From: Rhizomys pruinosus
Lineage: Eukaryota; Chordata; Mammalia; Rodentia; Spalacidae
Direction of reading: 5' to 3'
Length of the DNA stretch: 64,000 nucleotides
NCBI GenBank assembly: GCA_009823505.1
Contig: VZQC01013302.1
Span: 3,745,973-3,809,972, forward strand
Shown here: positions 9,081 to 20,558 of the stretch, piece by piece
Layout of the letters: each line of letters begins with the position of its first letter
How positions within the stretch are numbered: position 1 is the first letter of the stretch
Notes under the pieces: generated by a model
Database searches by the model: none
Seen by the model: the letters and a program-made list of their open reading frames with translations, nothing else
Told to the model about the DNA's origin: nothing
Position numbers and translations under genes: made by a program

Positions 9081-9493
9081 TGTAAGGAGCCACAGGCTTT
9101 AGCTTGCTTACGCTGAGCTTGCTTACAAGGAAGTTGACTCTGTGAATTGTCACCTCGAGCCTTTTACCAAGAGCTGGGTGCCGACGTGCAGTAAAAGCCA
9201 CCAGCCTTTCTCAAGAGCTGTGTGCGGACATGCAGTAAAAGTCACCAGATACTCCAGCCTGATGTCTCAACTCAGTGATCTTGCTAAAACAGACCCTCCT
9301 CTGATGCCAGACCCTGTTTCACCCACCCCCTTCCCATTTCTTGCCTTCTGCAAAATAAATACAACAGCTTGTGCTCAATAAAGTAGACTTTGACAACCTT
9401 CACAAAGTCTCGCTCTTCTCTCTCGCCCATTATATTTCAGGTTTTGGGATCTCCCTCGGGTACCTATCGTTACATGACCTGAAGGCAGGGTCA
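9081..9493 (+). repeat. 3' LTR of the betaretrovirus-like provirus
   Basis: 413 bp, same ends and same length as the 5' LTR. By eye it differs at 13 positions (9 transitions, 4 transversions) and has no indel. The polyadenylation signal is at 9377-9382. It is followed immediately by the right tttaag target duplication at 9494-9499. Confidence 0.94.
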
Positions 9494-9854
9494 TTTAAGT
9501 ACTATATACCCTTGGTTAATCTATTTCTATAGAATCAGTCTTTTTTAGTGCTATATTAAGGGGAATTGTTTTCATAATTAAAATGTATATTCATTGGTTT
9601 AAAAAAGTACATTAAGACCTATATCAACTTGCTATTTAACTTAGGAATATAGGGCTATGTTTCTTTTGCCTGCATGTAACATTACTGTTAAAATGTGAAT
9701 CCCAAATGTGTTTTGGAATTAAACTATAGCTTATTTTCAGACTCTGTCATTTTGGTATATGTGTGGAGTATATATATGCATATTTTGGAGTGTTGTAAAA
9801 GGGAACAACAACAATAAAAGACTTGTCCAAAGAACTGACCAAAATAGTAAACTT

Positions 9855-10114
9855 TTTTTTTTATTAAAGGTTTTTTTTTATTAATTTTATTTATTTCTGT
9901 ATGTGTGAATGTACTGTCTGCGTGCAAGTTTGTGCACCCGTGTCGTGCAAAGCCGTGGAAGTCAGAAGAGGGCGTCGGATTCCCCTGGAACTAGAGTTCT
10001 CCTGGAATTGGAGTTTCAGACAGTTCTCAGCCGCCATGTGGGTGCTGGGGATCGAACCCAGGTCCTCTGTAAGAGCGGTCGGCGCTCTTAACCGCTAGGC
10101 CATCTCTCCAGCCC
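9855..10114 (-). mobile_element. B2/B3-type SINE, long form, with 16-bp target duplication
   Basis: A full-length minus-strand copy with T-rich start (the reverse of its A-tail), body and tRNA-like head ending ctctccagccc. A perfect 16-bp duplication, ccaaaatagtaaactt, flanks it at 9839-9854 and 10115-10130. The ~17-bp internal duplication is present. From 9500 to 9838 there is only AT-rich sequence with no recognised feature. Confidence 0.94.
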
Positions 10115-10139
10115 CCAAAATAGTAAACTTCTACATCGA

Positions 10140-10310
10140 AAAAGTTTAAAAAAAGACTAAGAAAATGATGGAAGACAGGACTTAACATGTAAGGCAGAAT
10201 GCATGTGCTCTCATCGGGCTGGGACATGGGTGAGGAAATGGATCTAAATTTAATTGGGAAAGGTTGTATTAGATGCACAAAATCTCAATAAAAAGTTTTA
10301 AAATATTCTA
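10140..10310 (+). mobile_element. LINE-1 3' end fragment
   Basis: The run gacaggacttaacatgtaagg, then gcagaatgcatg, an (a)tctaaatttaattggga block and caaaatctcaataaaaag matches the tail layout of the other rodent L1 ends in this window (for example 50040-50190). 5'-truncated and non-coding. Confidence 0.6.
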
Positions 10311-10885
10311 TAAAGAATTTAAAAATGTATGTATTTGCATATGTGATACAAATATATTCATATGATTTTATGCATAAATTTCTATATATGTATTACAAAA
10401 TGAATTTCTGAATCAAAATACTGAAGCTTGAGAAGGAAGTAGGGTATTTACACAAATTTACCAATATTGATACAGGCATAGGTTTTATATTGCATCTCTT
10501 ACTTTTTCTATTTCTTCATCTGGTGACAATTTATACTTCTTTTTAACTGCCATAAGAAACTTTTAAAACCACATTTCTATCCAATATTCAGGTTCCTTAT
10601 ATTTTAGTGTCTTTGTTCAATTCAATTAGAGTCCACGGGGAATCTTTCTAAAGGTACAAGCTTCCTTGTGTGTCGAAAAAGCAATACACTTCATGTCCTT
10701 AGTGTTTCAACTTATATAAAAAAGATGTCTGAATGCTGCTAGATGTAAAAAGTATCTAGATGGTTGAAATTTCAGAGTATTGTCTCTTTTATCTCCACAT
10801 GGAAAAGGCACTTTGAAAACATCCTACAGATGAAAGTCTAGCACTAGAACTTGTAGCTTATTTTAAGAAGCCAGTATAGAAAAGA
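10311..10885. other. unassigned AT-rich intergenic stretch
   Basis: No long reading frame, RNA gene or clear repeat was recognised here; base composition is strongly A/T and the sequence looks unique or very old. Confidence 0.5.
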
Positions 10886-10889
10886 TAGT

Positions 10890-11098
10890 GCTTGGGCAGG
10901 GAGTTGGCTCAGCAGGTAAAGTTGGAAGCTGCCAAGCCTGATGACCTAAGCTCCATCCCTAGAACCCACATGGTAGAAGGTAAAAACTGCTACCTGCAGG
11001 TTGTAATTTGACCTTCGCATGGATTCTATAGCACACCAGCCCACGTATGCATGCACATGTTCACACATACTTCCCAAATAAATGCAACTTTTAAAAAA
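10890..11098 (+). mobile_element. diverged B3-like tRNA-derived SINE
   Basis: It begins gggagttggctcagcaggtaaag, a tRNA-like promoter half, continues to gaacccacatggtagaagg, and ends in gcatgcacatgttcacacatac, aataaatgc and an A-run. It is clearly the same superfamily as the B2/B3 SINEs but an older branch with a different head. Confidence 0.7.
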
Positions 11099-11109
11099 AA
11101 GAAATGACA

Positions 11110-11256
11110 ATGTTTGACATGGCACATGTTTTAATCCCAGCACTCAAGAGGGAGAAACAGATGGATCTCTGTGAGATTGAGGCCAGTGTGATTTATATCA
11201 TTCGACCCCAACTAGGGCTACAGCAGAACGCTCTCATGAAAAACGAAAAACAAAAT
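11110..11256 (+). mobile_element. degraded B1 SINE
   Basis: tggcacatgttttaatcccagcac through gatctctgtgag and ending aaaaacgaaaaacaaaa is a 7SL-derived B1 with many substitutions. Confidence 0.72.
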
Positions 11257-11499
11257 ATATGTAGTGTCTTCAGCAATAAGTTCTTATCTTCAAGTCTCGG
11301 GAGCAATCAAGAACTGTCACAATAGCTGGTCTTTTTTGAGGAGTATCTTGGCCTATCATTCCCAATAATTGAATTTCAATTGTGACTTTTATTATGTAGC
11401 TTTCAGATATACATATGAGTTCACATTTATATTATATATGTATTTTTCAGTAAGTTTATTAAATACTATATTTTCCTATCACTTTTCACATTATCTAAT

Positions 11500-12010
11500 C
11501 ATTTTATCTCTTTCTTTCTCCCCCATATATTCTTTCTGTCTTCTCTTGCCAGTCAATGTACTCTTCACTTTTGCTTACTCCCCCCACCCCTTGTTTTGGT
11601 ATTTTTGAGACAGGGTCTCCCTTTAGTACCAGCTGTCCTGAAACTTGCTCTGTAGACCAGGCTGGCCTTGAACTCACAGAGATCTGCCTGCCTCTGCCTC
11701 CCAAGTGCTAAGATTAAAGGCATGCACCACCACGAATGGATACTTCCCCCTTTATAATCTCTTATAACACTTATCTCCAGCTACTTCTTCTCTATTCTGC
11801 CCATGGTTCCTTTCCATGTTCCTGGTCCTGGGTTTTCATCCTATATATTTATATCTAAGGACTTGGAGTCTGTATTCACAAATTCGAAGGGACATATACC
11901 ACTTGTTTTCTGAGTCTGTGTTACCTCACTTAGTATAACAGTTTCTGGTTCCATACATTTACCAGTAAAATTCATGATTTTGCTTTTCTTTATTATTTAA
12001 TTGAATTGAT
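11500..12010 (-). mobile_element. LINE-1 ORF2 end/3' fragment, interrupted by a B1
   Basis: On the minus strand the stretch 11810-11990 reads as the L1 tail motif (aattttactggtaaatg.atggaacc, then a gtgaggtaacacagac block), the region around the ORF2 stop. A B1 at 11599-11741 splits it. No open frame survives. Confidence 0.55.
11599..11741 (-). mobile_element. B1 SINE
   Basis: Minus-strand 7SL-derived copy: ttttgagacagggtctcc at its A-tail side, then ccaggctggccttgaactca and ctgcctctgcctccc through aaaggcatgcaccaccac. Full length or nearly so. Confidence 0.9.
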
Positions 12011-12014
12011 ACTA

Positions 12015-12640
12015 TGTAAGCTTCCAATGGAGAAAACGAATCTATGGTCCAACCCAGTTGTGAAGCCTATGAACCGCAATGACCAACCAAGCAAATAATC
12101 TCTATTGGTACAGTAGTGGCACTTTTATCTTGGTTAATCAACAGCTATCTATTTGAACTTGTAGGACTCTCAATGGGAAGGAATCCATGCATGGTTCTAT
12201 ATGTATAGCCAAGTACAAATCTCTAGAGAGGTCATAGACCCTAGATAAGAACTTAGTTCTCTCAATTTCATAGATCAATATACTTTCTTACTGTATTCTA
12301 AATACATATTCTTATATTTATTGATATATAAACCTCTCAAGACTTATCAAGGATGGAGACTATTACAAAGTTCTACAAATAGGAAAATGAAGAATATTAG
12401 TGACTGTGAGTTATCCAGCCCTAAGTGATATATCCACAATTCAACTCTCCACAGAAGGCTTAAGGAACATCATGGGAGAGGGCAGAAAGTCTCTATGAGC
12501 CAGAGGGATAAGACACTTGATGCTAATTAATGCATTCTAGACATGATTAATAGGAAACTACAACCATGAACCACAGTAAAGTAGTCTAACAGGATCTGCA
12601 TAATGACAAACCCATTTAACATTTCTGTTTAGGTAAAATA
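12015..12640 (+). mobile_element. old LINE-1-associated 3' sequence (tentative)
   Basis: Blocks such as aatcaacagctatctatttg and caatgggaaggaatccatg recur in diverged form at 41090-41160. ccagccctaagtgatatatcc followed by ggcttaaggaacatcatgggagagg resembles rodent L1 3' untranslated sequence. Family assignment rests on memory of rodent repeats and is weak. Confidence 0.4.
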
Positions 12641-13419
12641 TCTACATTAGTTCCTTTGTGTGGATAGGGTACAGAAAATATAAAAGAGAAACATATTCCT
12701 TAATGAATTTGGATTTGAGGATAGTCTGAAAAAACACGTTGGTTTCTTCACTATCAAGTATTCTCATATTGGAATTGATATTTCCTGGAGTTTATCAGGT
12801 GTAATACATATGTACCTGACTGTCTTAAAATGATTTGTGCCATTTCTTTTACCCATTCCTCATAGCATTTCCATCAGTTGAGCTGACCTAAATCTAGAAT
12901 CAAAATATGCAGATCCAGGAACAACCATGTGTGTATTACCAAATTTATTTTCTATGCCATGTAATCTCTGCTGGATCCAAACTATCTAAGTTCAGGTATA
13001 AATAAAGCAAGAATTTGCAAAAGATCTTTTCTTCACCAGTCTTATCACAGACTTTCAGGATATACTGAACTCAGTCCATCATCTAGTCTAAAATGAAATG
13101 GGGTATGTCACTTACAGTGGCAGAACAGCTTTGCAACTGCTAGATAACTGCATCTAGGCCTAATCTTCTATGTCCCTGCTAGACACAAAGGCCTGGGGAA
13201 TCCAGGCTGCCATACTAAGGCTGCAGAAAGATGGTGGAAATAGAAAGAAAGGAAATTGATACCATGTATATGCTAGCTCATGCCAAACATGCTAACAGTA
13301 ATCTTAAACAGGAAACAGACAGAAAAACAAATATGTAGTCATTGAACCATATGTTGAATCAATAATACTTTCGGGTTATGAATTTTTAGTTTCACGAACA
13401 AGGGTCAGATGCATCCAAG

Positions 13420-13612
13420 TGGTAATGAAATGGTTCATGGTAAAGTTGTTGCCTTGCAAGCAACAGATCCTGAGTTTGGATTCCCAGAATCCAAGTAAAA
13501 ACCCTGGCATTGTGTTTTGCACTTGTAATCCCAGTACAGGAAAACTGAAAGGCAGAGACAAGCAGATCTCTGGGGCTTCCTGGCCAGTGAGACCCTGTCT
13601 CAAAAAAGTCAG
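13420..13612 (+). mobile_element. B4-like SINE (tRNA-type head joined to B1-like tail)
   Basis: A tRNA-like first half (ggttcatggtaaagttgttgc then gagtttggattccc) is followed by a B1-like second half (cttgtaatcccagtacagg, gagacaagcagatctctgg, gagaccctgtctcaaaaaa). This head-tail order is the B4/RSINE design. It is well diverged. Confidence 0.65.
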
Positions 13613-13619
13613 GGATATC

Positions 13620-15865
13620 TTAGGAATGATATAGAAGATTGCATCGCACTAAAAGAATGGCCCACTGTTTTCCATTGCCAAAGACATCCTGAAAAAAAGT
13701 AGACTCCATGTATAATATAAAAAAAAATGAACATGAAAGTGGCTGAATAAAAAAAAAAATAGCCCTCTAGTTTCACTGTTCGCTGAACAAAAGGTAGACT
13801 AGAAATCAGTGGTATTAAAATGAGGGTTGAATCAACCTAATCTTTAGGAAAAGGGAACATAATCTTTAACAGAAATTAAAGCTATAGGATCAGTCAAAAT
13901 ATTTTTTCTTTACTCCTAAAGAGATTTGGGGTTGTACCGCCAATCCTCACTTTCACATTAAAGTGTTAAGTATTCATAGGAAGTTGTGATGTGTTAGGTT
14001 GTTATCACACATTCAAGAAGTGTGAAATCTCAGGAGACAGCTTCAAGGTGTGAAGTGTCCATGGAAAGCCTGGTGACGCCACTGTGGATGCTTAGGTCTT
14101 TGCAGGTCATCACTCATCATCCAATTTGTTTCCTCATCTGTGAAATGTACATAGTAAGAGTGCCTGACTCAGCAAAGCCCTGGGTATCTCCAGTGAGATA
14201 ATTTCTGGGCTGATGATTTATGACTGTAAATCAAGCTTTCACAATGGTTTCCGTCACTTCTGTTGACAGCCGGTCACCAAATTGGACATTTGACTGGAAA
14301 AAAAAAAACATTGTTTTATTGGGACTCCATGGCAACCCTGAGAGAAGAGCTATGGGGCAGAGTGTGAGCATGTGGGATAGGGATAGTGGGGGTGCAGAAG
14401 CACCGAAAGGGCTTTCTTTTTCCCACCAGTTGGCCATATTAAAACAGAACTGTGTTCATAAATGGCTCTTTCTTGTTGGTTAGAGATCTACTATACCTTT
14501 AAAATTTATGGATTTAGGAGAGTTGTAATTCCTGTACAAATGTTTTGCTGTAGACCGATTTTTAATTCTTAAAGATTTCTCTAAATTAACATTTCTGGTT
14601 AGGTGGATGGTTGGCCTACTGCAGTTCAAACGATGTGACCTGAATTACCATTATCTTGTTATGTCCTAAATATCTAACAAAATAAAATATTAATTATAGA
14701 ATCAGTTTTAATTATAGGATTAACTGTTTAATTATAATTATATACATGGACTAGAGAATAGAATCAGACAACATACTCGGTTTTCGTGCTTATTAGTCAT
14801 GTATAAATTTATTAATTATATATATTTGTATACATATAATTGTATATATAGTATATATTTCTAAATATATTGTATATCATATATACATATATATTTGTAT
14901 ACATATATACACACAAAAAAATAAGCATCTGAGAGCAATTCACGTAAATAGGACCTAGACTAGTTAGATCACAAAAAGCTTCTGCACATTCCAAATAACA
15001 ATGCAAATTATCTATCATTAATTTATTTATTCATGAATGCTATTAAGCAAACATATATACTTACACCATGCCCAGTACTCTCCTTAGAACCTGAGATCCA
15101 ACAGTACGTTACCAAAATACCAGCACATTCTCATTGATCTTTCATTCTAATTCTTTTTCTTTCCCAAGAAGGTATACAAAATATTCCTAATACAGTGCTT
15201 TCCAAATTTCTAGTCTTGATGAAGGGGATAATACAAAACTTTCTCTACAAAATTTATAATATGTAACTTTCAACCGTTTACTGAAGATCTGATGTAACAC
15301 AAGTCAATATATTTATGTTGGTCAATGATGCTTTATGTGGAGGAATGAAACTATGAAGAGAACTAAGTGTAGTTAAGTGCATATGTAATCCAGCCTGGGC
15401 TAAAGTGTGACATACTACGTTAGTGAAAACATAAAGAGAATACAAGAATATATACCAAAAGGAACCGAAGAGAACAGAAGTTATATTTGCAAGCAACAAG
15501 AGCAACAACAAAATAGAAAACATATTTGAAGTTGCTGAGAAACCAAGAGGTTGAGGAAATGAGCAGATGTATAAGCAACCATGAAGCAAGTAGGCCTGAG
15601 GTTCTGGAGCTGCATCCATGAACTCATGTAGGGAATGTTTGTTAGACTTCCTGAGAAGCTGCCTTCATAATTTCTTGTCTCTCAAGGACTCTGTTTGGCA
15701 ATGAGAACTTTGTGTGATTGTCTTTATGATACATTCTGAACACTGGGCTTAACTTAGACTGAAAGTTATTTTTCCAGTGATTAAACAGCATAGATAAATT
15801 AGAATGCCTATGTGCTAAAATGCAAATGATACTTCATACTCACTAGACACTCCTCACATTTTTAG
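13620..15865. other. unassigned intergenic stretch with AT-rich microsatellite
   Basis: No coding signal or named repeat was recognised. 14700-14915 is extremely A/T-rich with alternating tatatac/tatattt blocks. Short open frames here lack any domain and look random. Confidence 0.5.
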
Positions 15866-15869
15866 AAAT

Positions 15870-16372
15870 TATTTCTTATTTTTATTTTATATGCATGTGT
15901 ATTTTGCCTACATGCATAAGTGTAGCCTTGTCATGCAGTGCCAGTGGAGGTAAGAAGCTGGTGTCAGATCCCCCGGAGCTGGACTTACAGATAATTGTTA
16001 GCCACTGTGTGCGTTCTGGGAATCAAACCCAGGATCTCTGCAAGACCAGTCATTCAGTGCTCTTTTTTTTTTTTTTTTAATTTTTTTTTTAATTTTTATT
16101 TATTTATTTTTATGTGTATGAATGTATTGTCTGCATGCAGGTCTGCGCACCCGTGTCGTGCGATGCCGTGGAGGTCAGAAGACGGTCTCGGATTCCCCTG
16201 GAACTGGAGTTCTCCTGGAACCGGAGTCACAGACGGTTCTCAGCCGCCATGTGGGTGCTGGGGATCGAACCCGGGTCCTCTGCAAGAGCGGTCGTCGCTC
16301 TTAACCGCTAGGCCATCCCTCCAGCCCCAGTCATTCAGTGCTCTTAATCGCTGCTCTGTCTCTCCAGCTCCA
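15870..16372 (-). mobile_element. older B3 SINE split by a younger SINE
   Basis: The older minus-strand copy occupies 15870-16064 and resumes at 16346-16372 (aatcgctgctctgtctctccagctcc). The younger insertion lies between. Joined, the two parts make one SINE, so the order of events is certain. Confidence 0.85.
16065..16326 (-). mobile_element. B2/B3-type SINE, long form, nested in an older SINE
   Basis: Full-length minus-strand copy with a long T-run and (ttta)n tail side and the ~17-bp internal duplication. It is flanked by a duplication of about 19 bp, ccagtcattcagtgctctt, at 16046-16064 and 16327-16345, taken from the older SINE. Confidence 0.93.
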
Positions 16373-16485
16373 TTCCTCACATTTCCTTCATTACCTGATA
16401 CATGTTTTATATTGGATCACTCAGAAAAAAATGCATTTTGAAAATATTATAAAATGAACAATGCTCCCTCACTAATATAATAACT

Positions 16486-16622
16486 TTTTTTTTTTGACAA
16501 GGTCTCACTAGTCCTAGCCAGCCCGAGATGTAGCTCAGGCTGAACTTGATTTCTCAGGGATCTACCTGCCTCTGCCTCCCACGGCTAGGATTAAAGGTAC
16601 ATGCTGCCTGCCACACCTGGTG
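16486..16622 (-). mobile_element. diverged B1 SINE
   Basis: Minus-strand B1: tttttttttttgacaaggtctc, then tctacctgcctctgcctccc and gattaaaggtacatg. Several substitutions and a small insertion near the head. Confidence 0.8.
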
Positions 16623-18142
16623 TATAGTAAAAATTTTAAAGATAATTTATTTCAATGAATCTATGCTGGAGGCTATCAAAATTGCCTCAGACATAACTGT
16701 AGCTTTAGTGCTAGCATAATAAAAACAAAATATTTTTACCATCTCCTACTTAAGGAAACCAAAGAAATACACAAAATATCAAGCTTCTATCAGTCAGATT
16801 CATCTCACCAAATAGAAAGTGAAGGTAAATGTCAAATTTTATTTAGATAAAATCCACATAAAATATACATTTCTCCTGAAGCAGTAAATATTTGGACTTG
16901 ACAACATAGAAGATAAAGGTGACCCCTCTGCCACACACACACTGAAGAGGCCTGTGATTTATTAATACAGATATTCAGAAGACTAACCATTTCTTAATCA
17001 TTAATAGGGTTTCAAGAAGAAATGAGAAATAATATCTGGGGTTTCCCATTGTTTTACTGATTATGGGATGCATTATTTGATGCCTCCAGTAATTGCACAG
17101 ATGTCTTCTCTCCTATTATAGCATTAGTCAAATTTATTACATAGGTTATATGTATAATCATATCTATAAATATGACTCATATCTCATACATATGACATAG
17201 AGAAAATCTTCACAGGGACATGAAAATAGACTAGAGTATTTTATAGAAATATGGCAAAGAAAGTCCCACTTGCTGCTTTTTAATACCCAGAATGAGCTTA
17301 AAAGAATCTGCCATGTTGGAACAAATTCAGTCAAGATGAACCAAGTGTTTCATTAGCACGCATTCAATCTTTTATTATGAAATTTCAATTAATCAGCAAT
17401 GTATCAGCACCTGATTTAAAAAAAGCAATAACAGAGACAATGTACTGGACAGCTTTTTGTATACTGTGTCTTATAGTTAATATGGATAGTAGACACAAGC
17501 TGAGGTCCTCTAGAAACTGACAAGACTTCTTTCTCTTCTCTTCCTCTCTTTCATCCTCTAATTCTGTATTATATTAATCTCTAAAAACAGTGTCATTGCA
17601 GGCTGTGATGAAATGTACTCCATTATCACTCATTTTTGGTAAAACAAATGACAGGATGAGAATTAATTTTAAGTCAGATACCTCCCTGGACTGGCTATAA
17701 TAATCTTTATAGATCAAAATTATATACTGGAACAAGTACCAAGTTGTCTAGGATTCTTTGGATTTAATTAGTCTTGCTTTATGTTTTTTCTCCTTAATTA
17801 CATGAATTATTCCTATTATTTATCAGATATTAGCTTTTGCAAATTTTCTGAATTATAATGTTTTTCATCCCTACTTTTCTTGTAATATTTTTTCATTTTA
17901 TTATTTGATTATTATTTTATTTCACTGATATTTGTAATTAATCAAATTCTGATTTAAAAAGGAATTTAAAATTATTGTAAAATATTATATGTGGAAAGTA
18001 TTTTAGAATTTCATAAATGATAAAAATATCAGCTTGTTATGGTATTATAATCCAAGAAACTTAATGAAAATTGTTTCTCAGATGATAGGATCAGAAGGTA
18101 TCATGTATAGCAAAATAATTCATGTGTTAAAAGAGATATCAT
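16623..18142. other. unassigned AT-rich intergenic stretch
   Basis: No reading frame with domain content, RNA gene or clear repeat was recognised. Confidence 0.5.
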
Positions 18143-18286
18143 AAGCCTGGTGTGGTGGTACACACCTTTAATCCCAGTACTCGGGAGGCAGAGGCAGGTG
18201 GATCTCTGTGTGTACAAGGCCAACCTGGTCTACATAGCAAGTAAGTTCCAGGACAGCTGGGGATACAGGGAGACCCTGTCAGAAAA

Positions 18287-18290
<4 letters not shown>
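18143..18290 (+). mobile_element. B1 SINE followed by an (AG)n tail
   Basis: agcctggtgtggtggtacac through atcccagtactcgggaggc and gggagaccctgtc is a full B1. Its tail has become a microsatellite. Confidence 0.9.

Positions 18291-18335
<45 letters not shown>
18291..18335 (+). repeat. (AG)n microsatellite, ~45 bp
   Basis: An uninterrupted AG dinucleotide run at the end of the B1, likely grown from its A-rich tail and expected to be length-variable. Confidence 0.95.
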
Positions 18336-18337
<2 letters not shown>

Positions 18338-18339
18338 CA

Positions 18340-19765
18340 TGGGCCAGGCCTGGTGGCCACATCTTTAAACCCATCACTTAGGGGAAGCAGGTGGATCTCT
18401 ATGAGTTTAAGGCCAGCCTCTTCAGCATCTTCAGCAAGTGGTGTTGGCAAAACTGGATCACCACTTGTAGAAGAATGAAATTAAACCCTACCTCTCGCCC
18501 TGTACAAAAGTCAACTCCAGATGGATCAAAGACCTCAATGTGAAATCCCAAACTCTGAAGGCGATAGAAGTTGGCAGCAGACTACAAAACATAGGTGTAG
18601 GAAAAGACTTCCTAAATCAGCCAGCAGCTGCGCAAGAATTAAGGTTGACAATTGAGACCTTATTAAATGGGACAAATGGGACCTCATTAAACTCAAAACC
18701 TTCTGTACATCAAAAGAAATAATCAAGGAAATGAGAAAACCCACAGAGTGGGAGGAAATCTTCACCGCAGATACATCTGACAAAGCACGGATTTCCAGAG
18801 TACACAAACTACTGGAAAAACAAAGAAGTAAGAAAACAAATGAGTTACTCAAAAGATGGAGCAAAGAGCTGAACAGAGACTTCACAACTGAGGAAGTAGA
18901 GATGGCTGAGAAACACCTTAAGAAGTGTTCAACATAGCTAATAATTCAGGAAATGCAAATTAAAACCACTTTAAGATATCATCTCACTCCTATAAGACTG
19001 GCTAGGATCAAGAAAACAAATGATACCAAGTGCTGGAGAGGTTGTGGGGAAAAGGTAACACTCATCCACTGTTGGTGGGAATGTAAACTCATACAGCCAC
19101 TATGGAAAGCAGTGTGGAGTAAACCCTTGGAAGACTTAGAATGAAGTTGCCACCTGACCCAGCCATACCACTCCTGGGCATGTACCCTCAAGACTCACCC
19201 CACTGCAGAGATATATGCACGGCCATGTTTATTTCAGCTCTCTTCACAATAGCAAAAAGTTGGAACCAACCCAAATGCCCCTTAAATGACGAGTGGATAC
19301 AGAAAATGTGTACATCTGCACAATGGAATTCTATGCAGTGGTAAAGAAAGATGACATCATGAGCTTTGCAGGTAAATGGCTGGAACTGGAAGATATTATG
19401 TTAAGTGAAGTAACAGTCCCAGAAAAACAAACGACGAATGGTATCCCTCATCTGTGGATGCTAGCACCAATAACCTAGTTGTAAATATTTCTTGTTAGGA
19501 GTAATGCATATTGGAAAGAACATCAACACGACCAACAACGAAAAGACTGCATCAAAGACCTGACTGAAAAGGTGAATCTGGTGGGGTGGGGGTTGGGAGG
19601 TGGACATGGTTCTAGATTTGATTTGTCACATAATCTTGTACAAATATATATATATATATAATTGAAGCAGGTAGATCTCTGTGAGTTCAAGGCCAGCCTG
19701 GTCTATATAACAAGCTCCAGGCCAGCTGGGACTAAAGGGAGACCCTGTCTCGAAAATAAAAAAAG
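18340..19765 (+). mobile_element. B1 SINE split by a 5'-truncated LINE-1
   Basis: The B1 front half (18340-18419) and back half (19664-19765) are separated by an L1 3' fragment. The shared segment gaagcaggtggatctct...aaggccagcct (36 bp, 3 mismatches) occurs at both junctions, which fits a target duplication inside the B1. Confidence 0.75.
18420..19663 (+). mobile_element. 5'-truncated LINE-1 (ORF2 C-terminus and 3' end)
   Basis: The fragment starts at ttcagcatcttcagcaagtgg and is collinear with 33078 onward of the 5.6-kb L1 in this window. It covers the ORF2 C-terminal region including the RxGCGE-type cysteine motif and the [11 protein letters not shown] block. It ends with a G-rich 3' untranslated stretch and an (AT)n tail. 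Frameshifts break the ORF2 remnant into short frames between 18540 and 19478. Dead copy. Confidence 0.9.
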
Positions 19766-19767
19766 GG

Positions 19768-20017
19768 GGTTCTGGAGAGATGGCTCAGCAGTTAAGAGCA
19801 CTGACTGCTCTTGCAGAAGACCGGAATTCAATTCCCACCACCCACATGGGGGCTAAGAACCTTCTACAACTCCAGTTCCAGGGGAATCCGACACCCTCTT
19901 TTGACCTCTGAAGCATTGCACAGCATTGGTGCACGACATGGGTGCACCAACCTACATGCAGACAGTACATTCATACACATAAAAAACTAATAAATAAACT
20001 TTTAAAAAAGAAAAAAG
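19768..20017 (+). mobile_element. B2/B3-type SINE, short form
   Basis: A plus-strand head (gttctggagagatggctcag), body and A-rich tail. It lacks the ~17-bp internal duplication and has more substitutions than the long copies, so it is probably an older subfamily. Confidence 0.9.
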
Positions 20018-20406
20018 AGATATGTATTTTCTGTCATCCAATTCAAGTAACAGTTAAAAATAAAGACAATCTGAGCATAGAAGTCAAATTCCTACGGAAA
20101 GGTAGGGCAAACAGTAGGAGGAATGGGAAAAGATGAAAAGCAGTTGGAGCAGTCAGGAGTGTGGAAGCAACGAGGAGTGAAATTCACATGAATGGAAATG
20201 TCAAAAGGAAATCCACAATTTGTACAAATAATGTGCATTGAAATTATGATAAAGTCCTTGATGATGCAAATATAACTAATATTTATGACTTGTAAATTTA
20301 CAGGAACTAATTACTAAAGTAAACAGAAATACATATTTTTTCTTACTCAATTTTTTCACCTTTTTATATAGTTTTAACTTAAACATTTATAAAAACCAGA
20401 TCACCT

Positions 20407-20558
20407 CACTTATAGCTAAAAATGGAAAAAAAAAAACTGAGAGAAAGATGCAGGACAGTTATGGCAGAATGCATGATCTGGGATGGGGTGGGGTGGAGTG
20501 GGTGGAATGGAAATGGGAATATGCCTAAAATGAAATGAAAGATGATGTCTGAAATAAA

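Larger units (their letters stand above)
606..9493 (+). mobile_element. endogenous betaretrovirus-like provirus with type D-like env
   Basis: An 8,888-bp provirus with LTR, primer site, leader, gag, dUTPase-protease, pol, env, a CTE-like element, polypurine tract and LTR in standard order. Betaretroviral traits visible here are the Lys1,2-type primer site, 6-bp target duplication, two -1 frameshift sites, dUTPase fused upstream of protease, a G-patch at the protease end, and two Gag zinc knuckles. Env is of the gammaretrovirus-like class with CWLC and CX6CC motifs, the combination seen in primate type D viruses. Gag has a frameshift and a stop, pol three stops, and env at least two stops and two frame changes, so the locus should not encode virus. 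The LTRs differ at about 3% of sites, implying an insertion a few million years old at typical rodent rates (inference). Confidence 0.95.

Noticed and set aside
606..9493. Assignment to IAP or MusD/ETn
   Set aside because: IAP uses a tRNA-Phe primer, and neither family carries an env of this CWLC/CX6CC kind; the primer site and env argue for a type D-like lineage.
15278..15619. 113-codon minus-strand frame
   Set aside because: Low-complexity Leu/Ser-rich translation of AT-rich DNA, no domain, no neighbouring gene structure.
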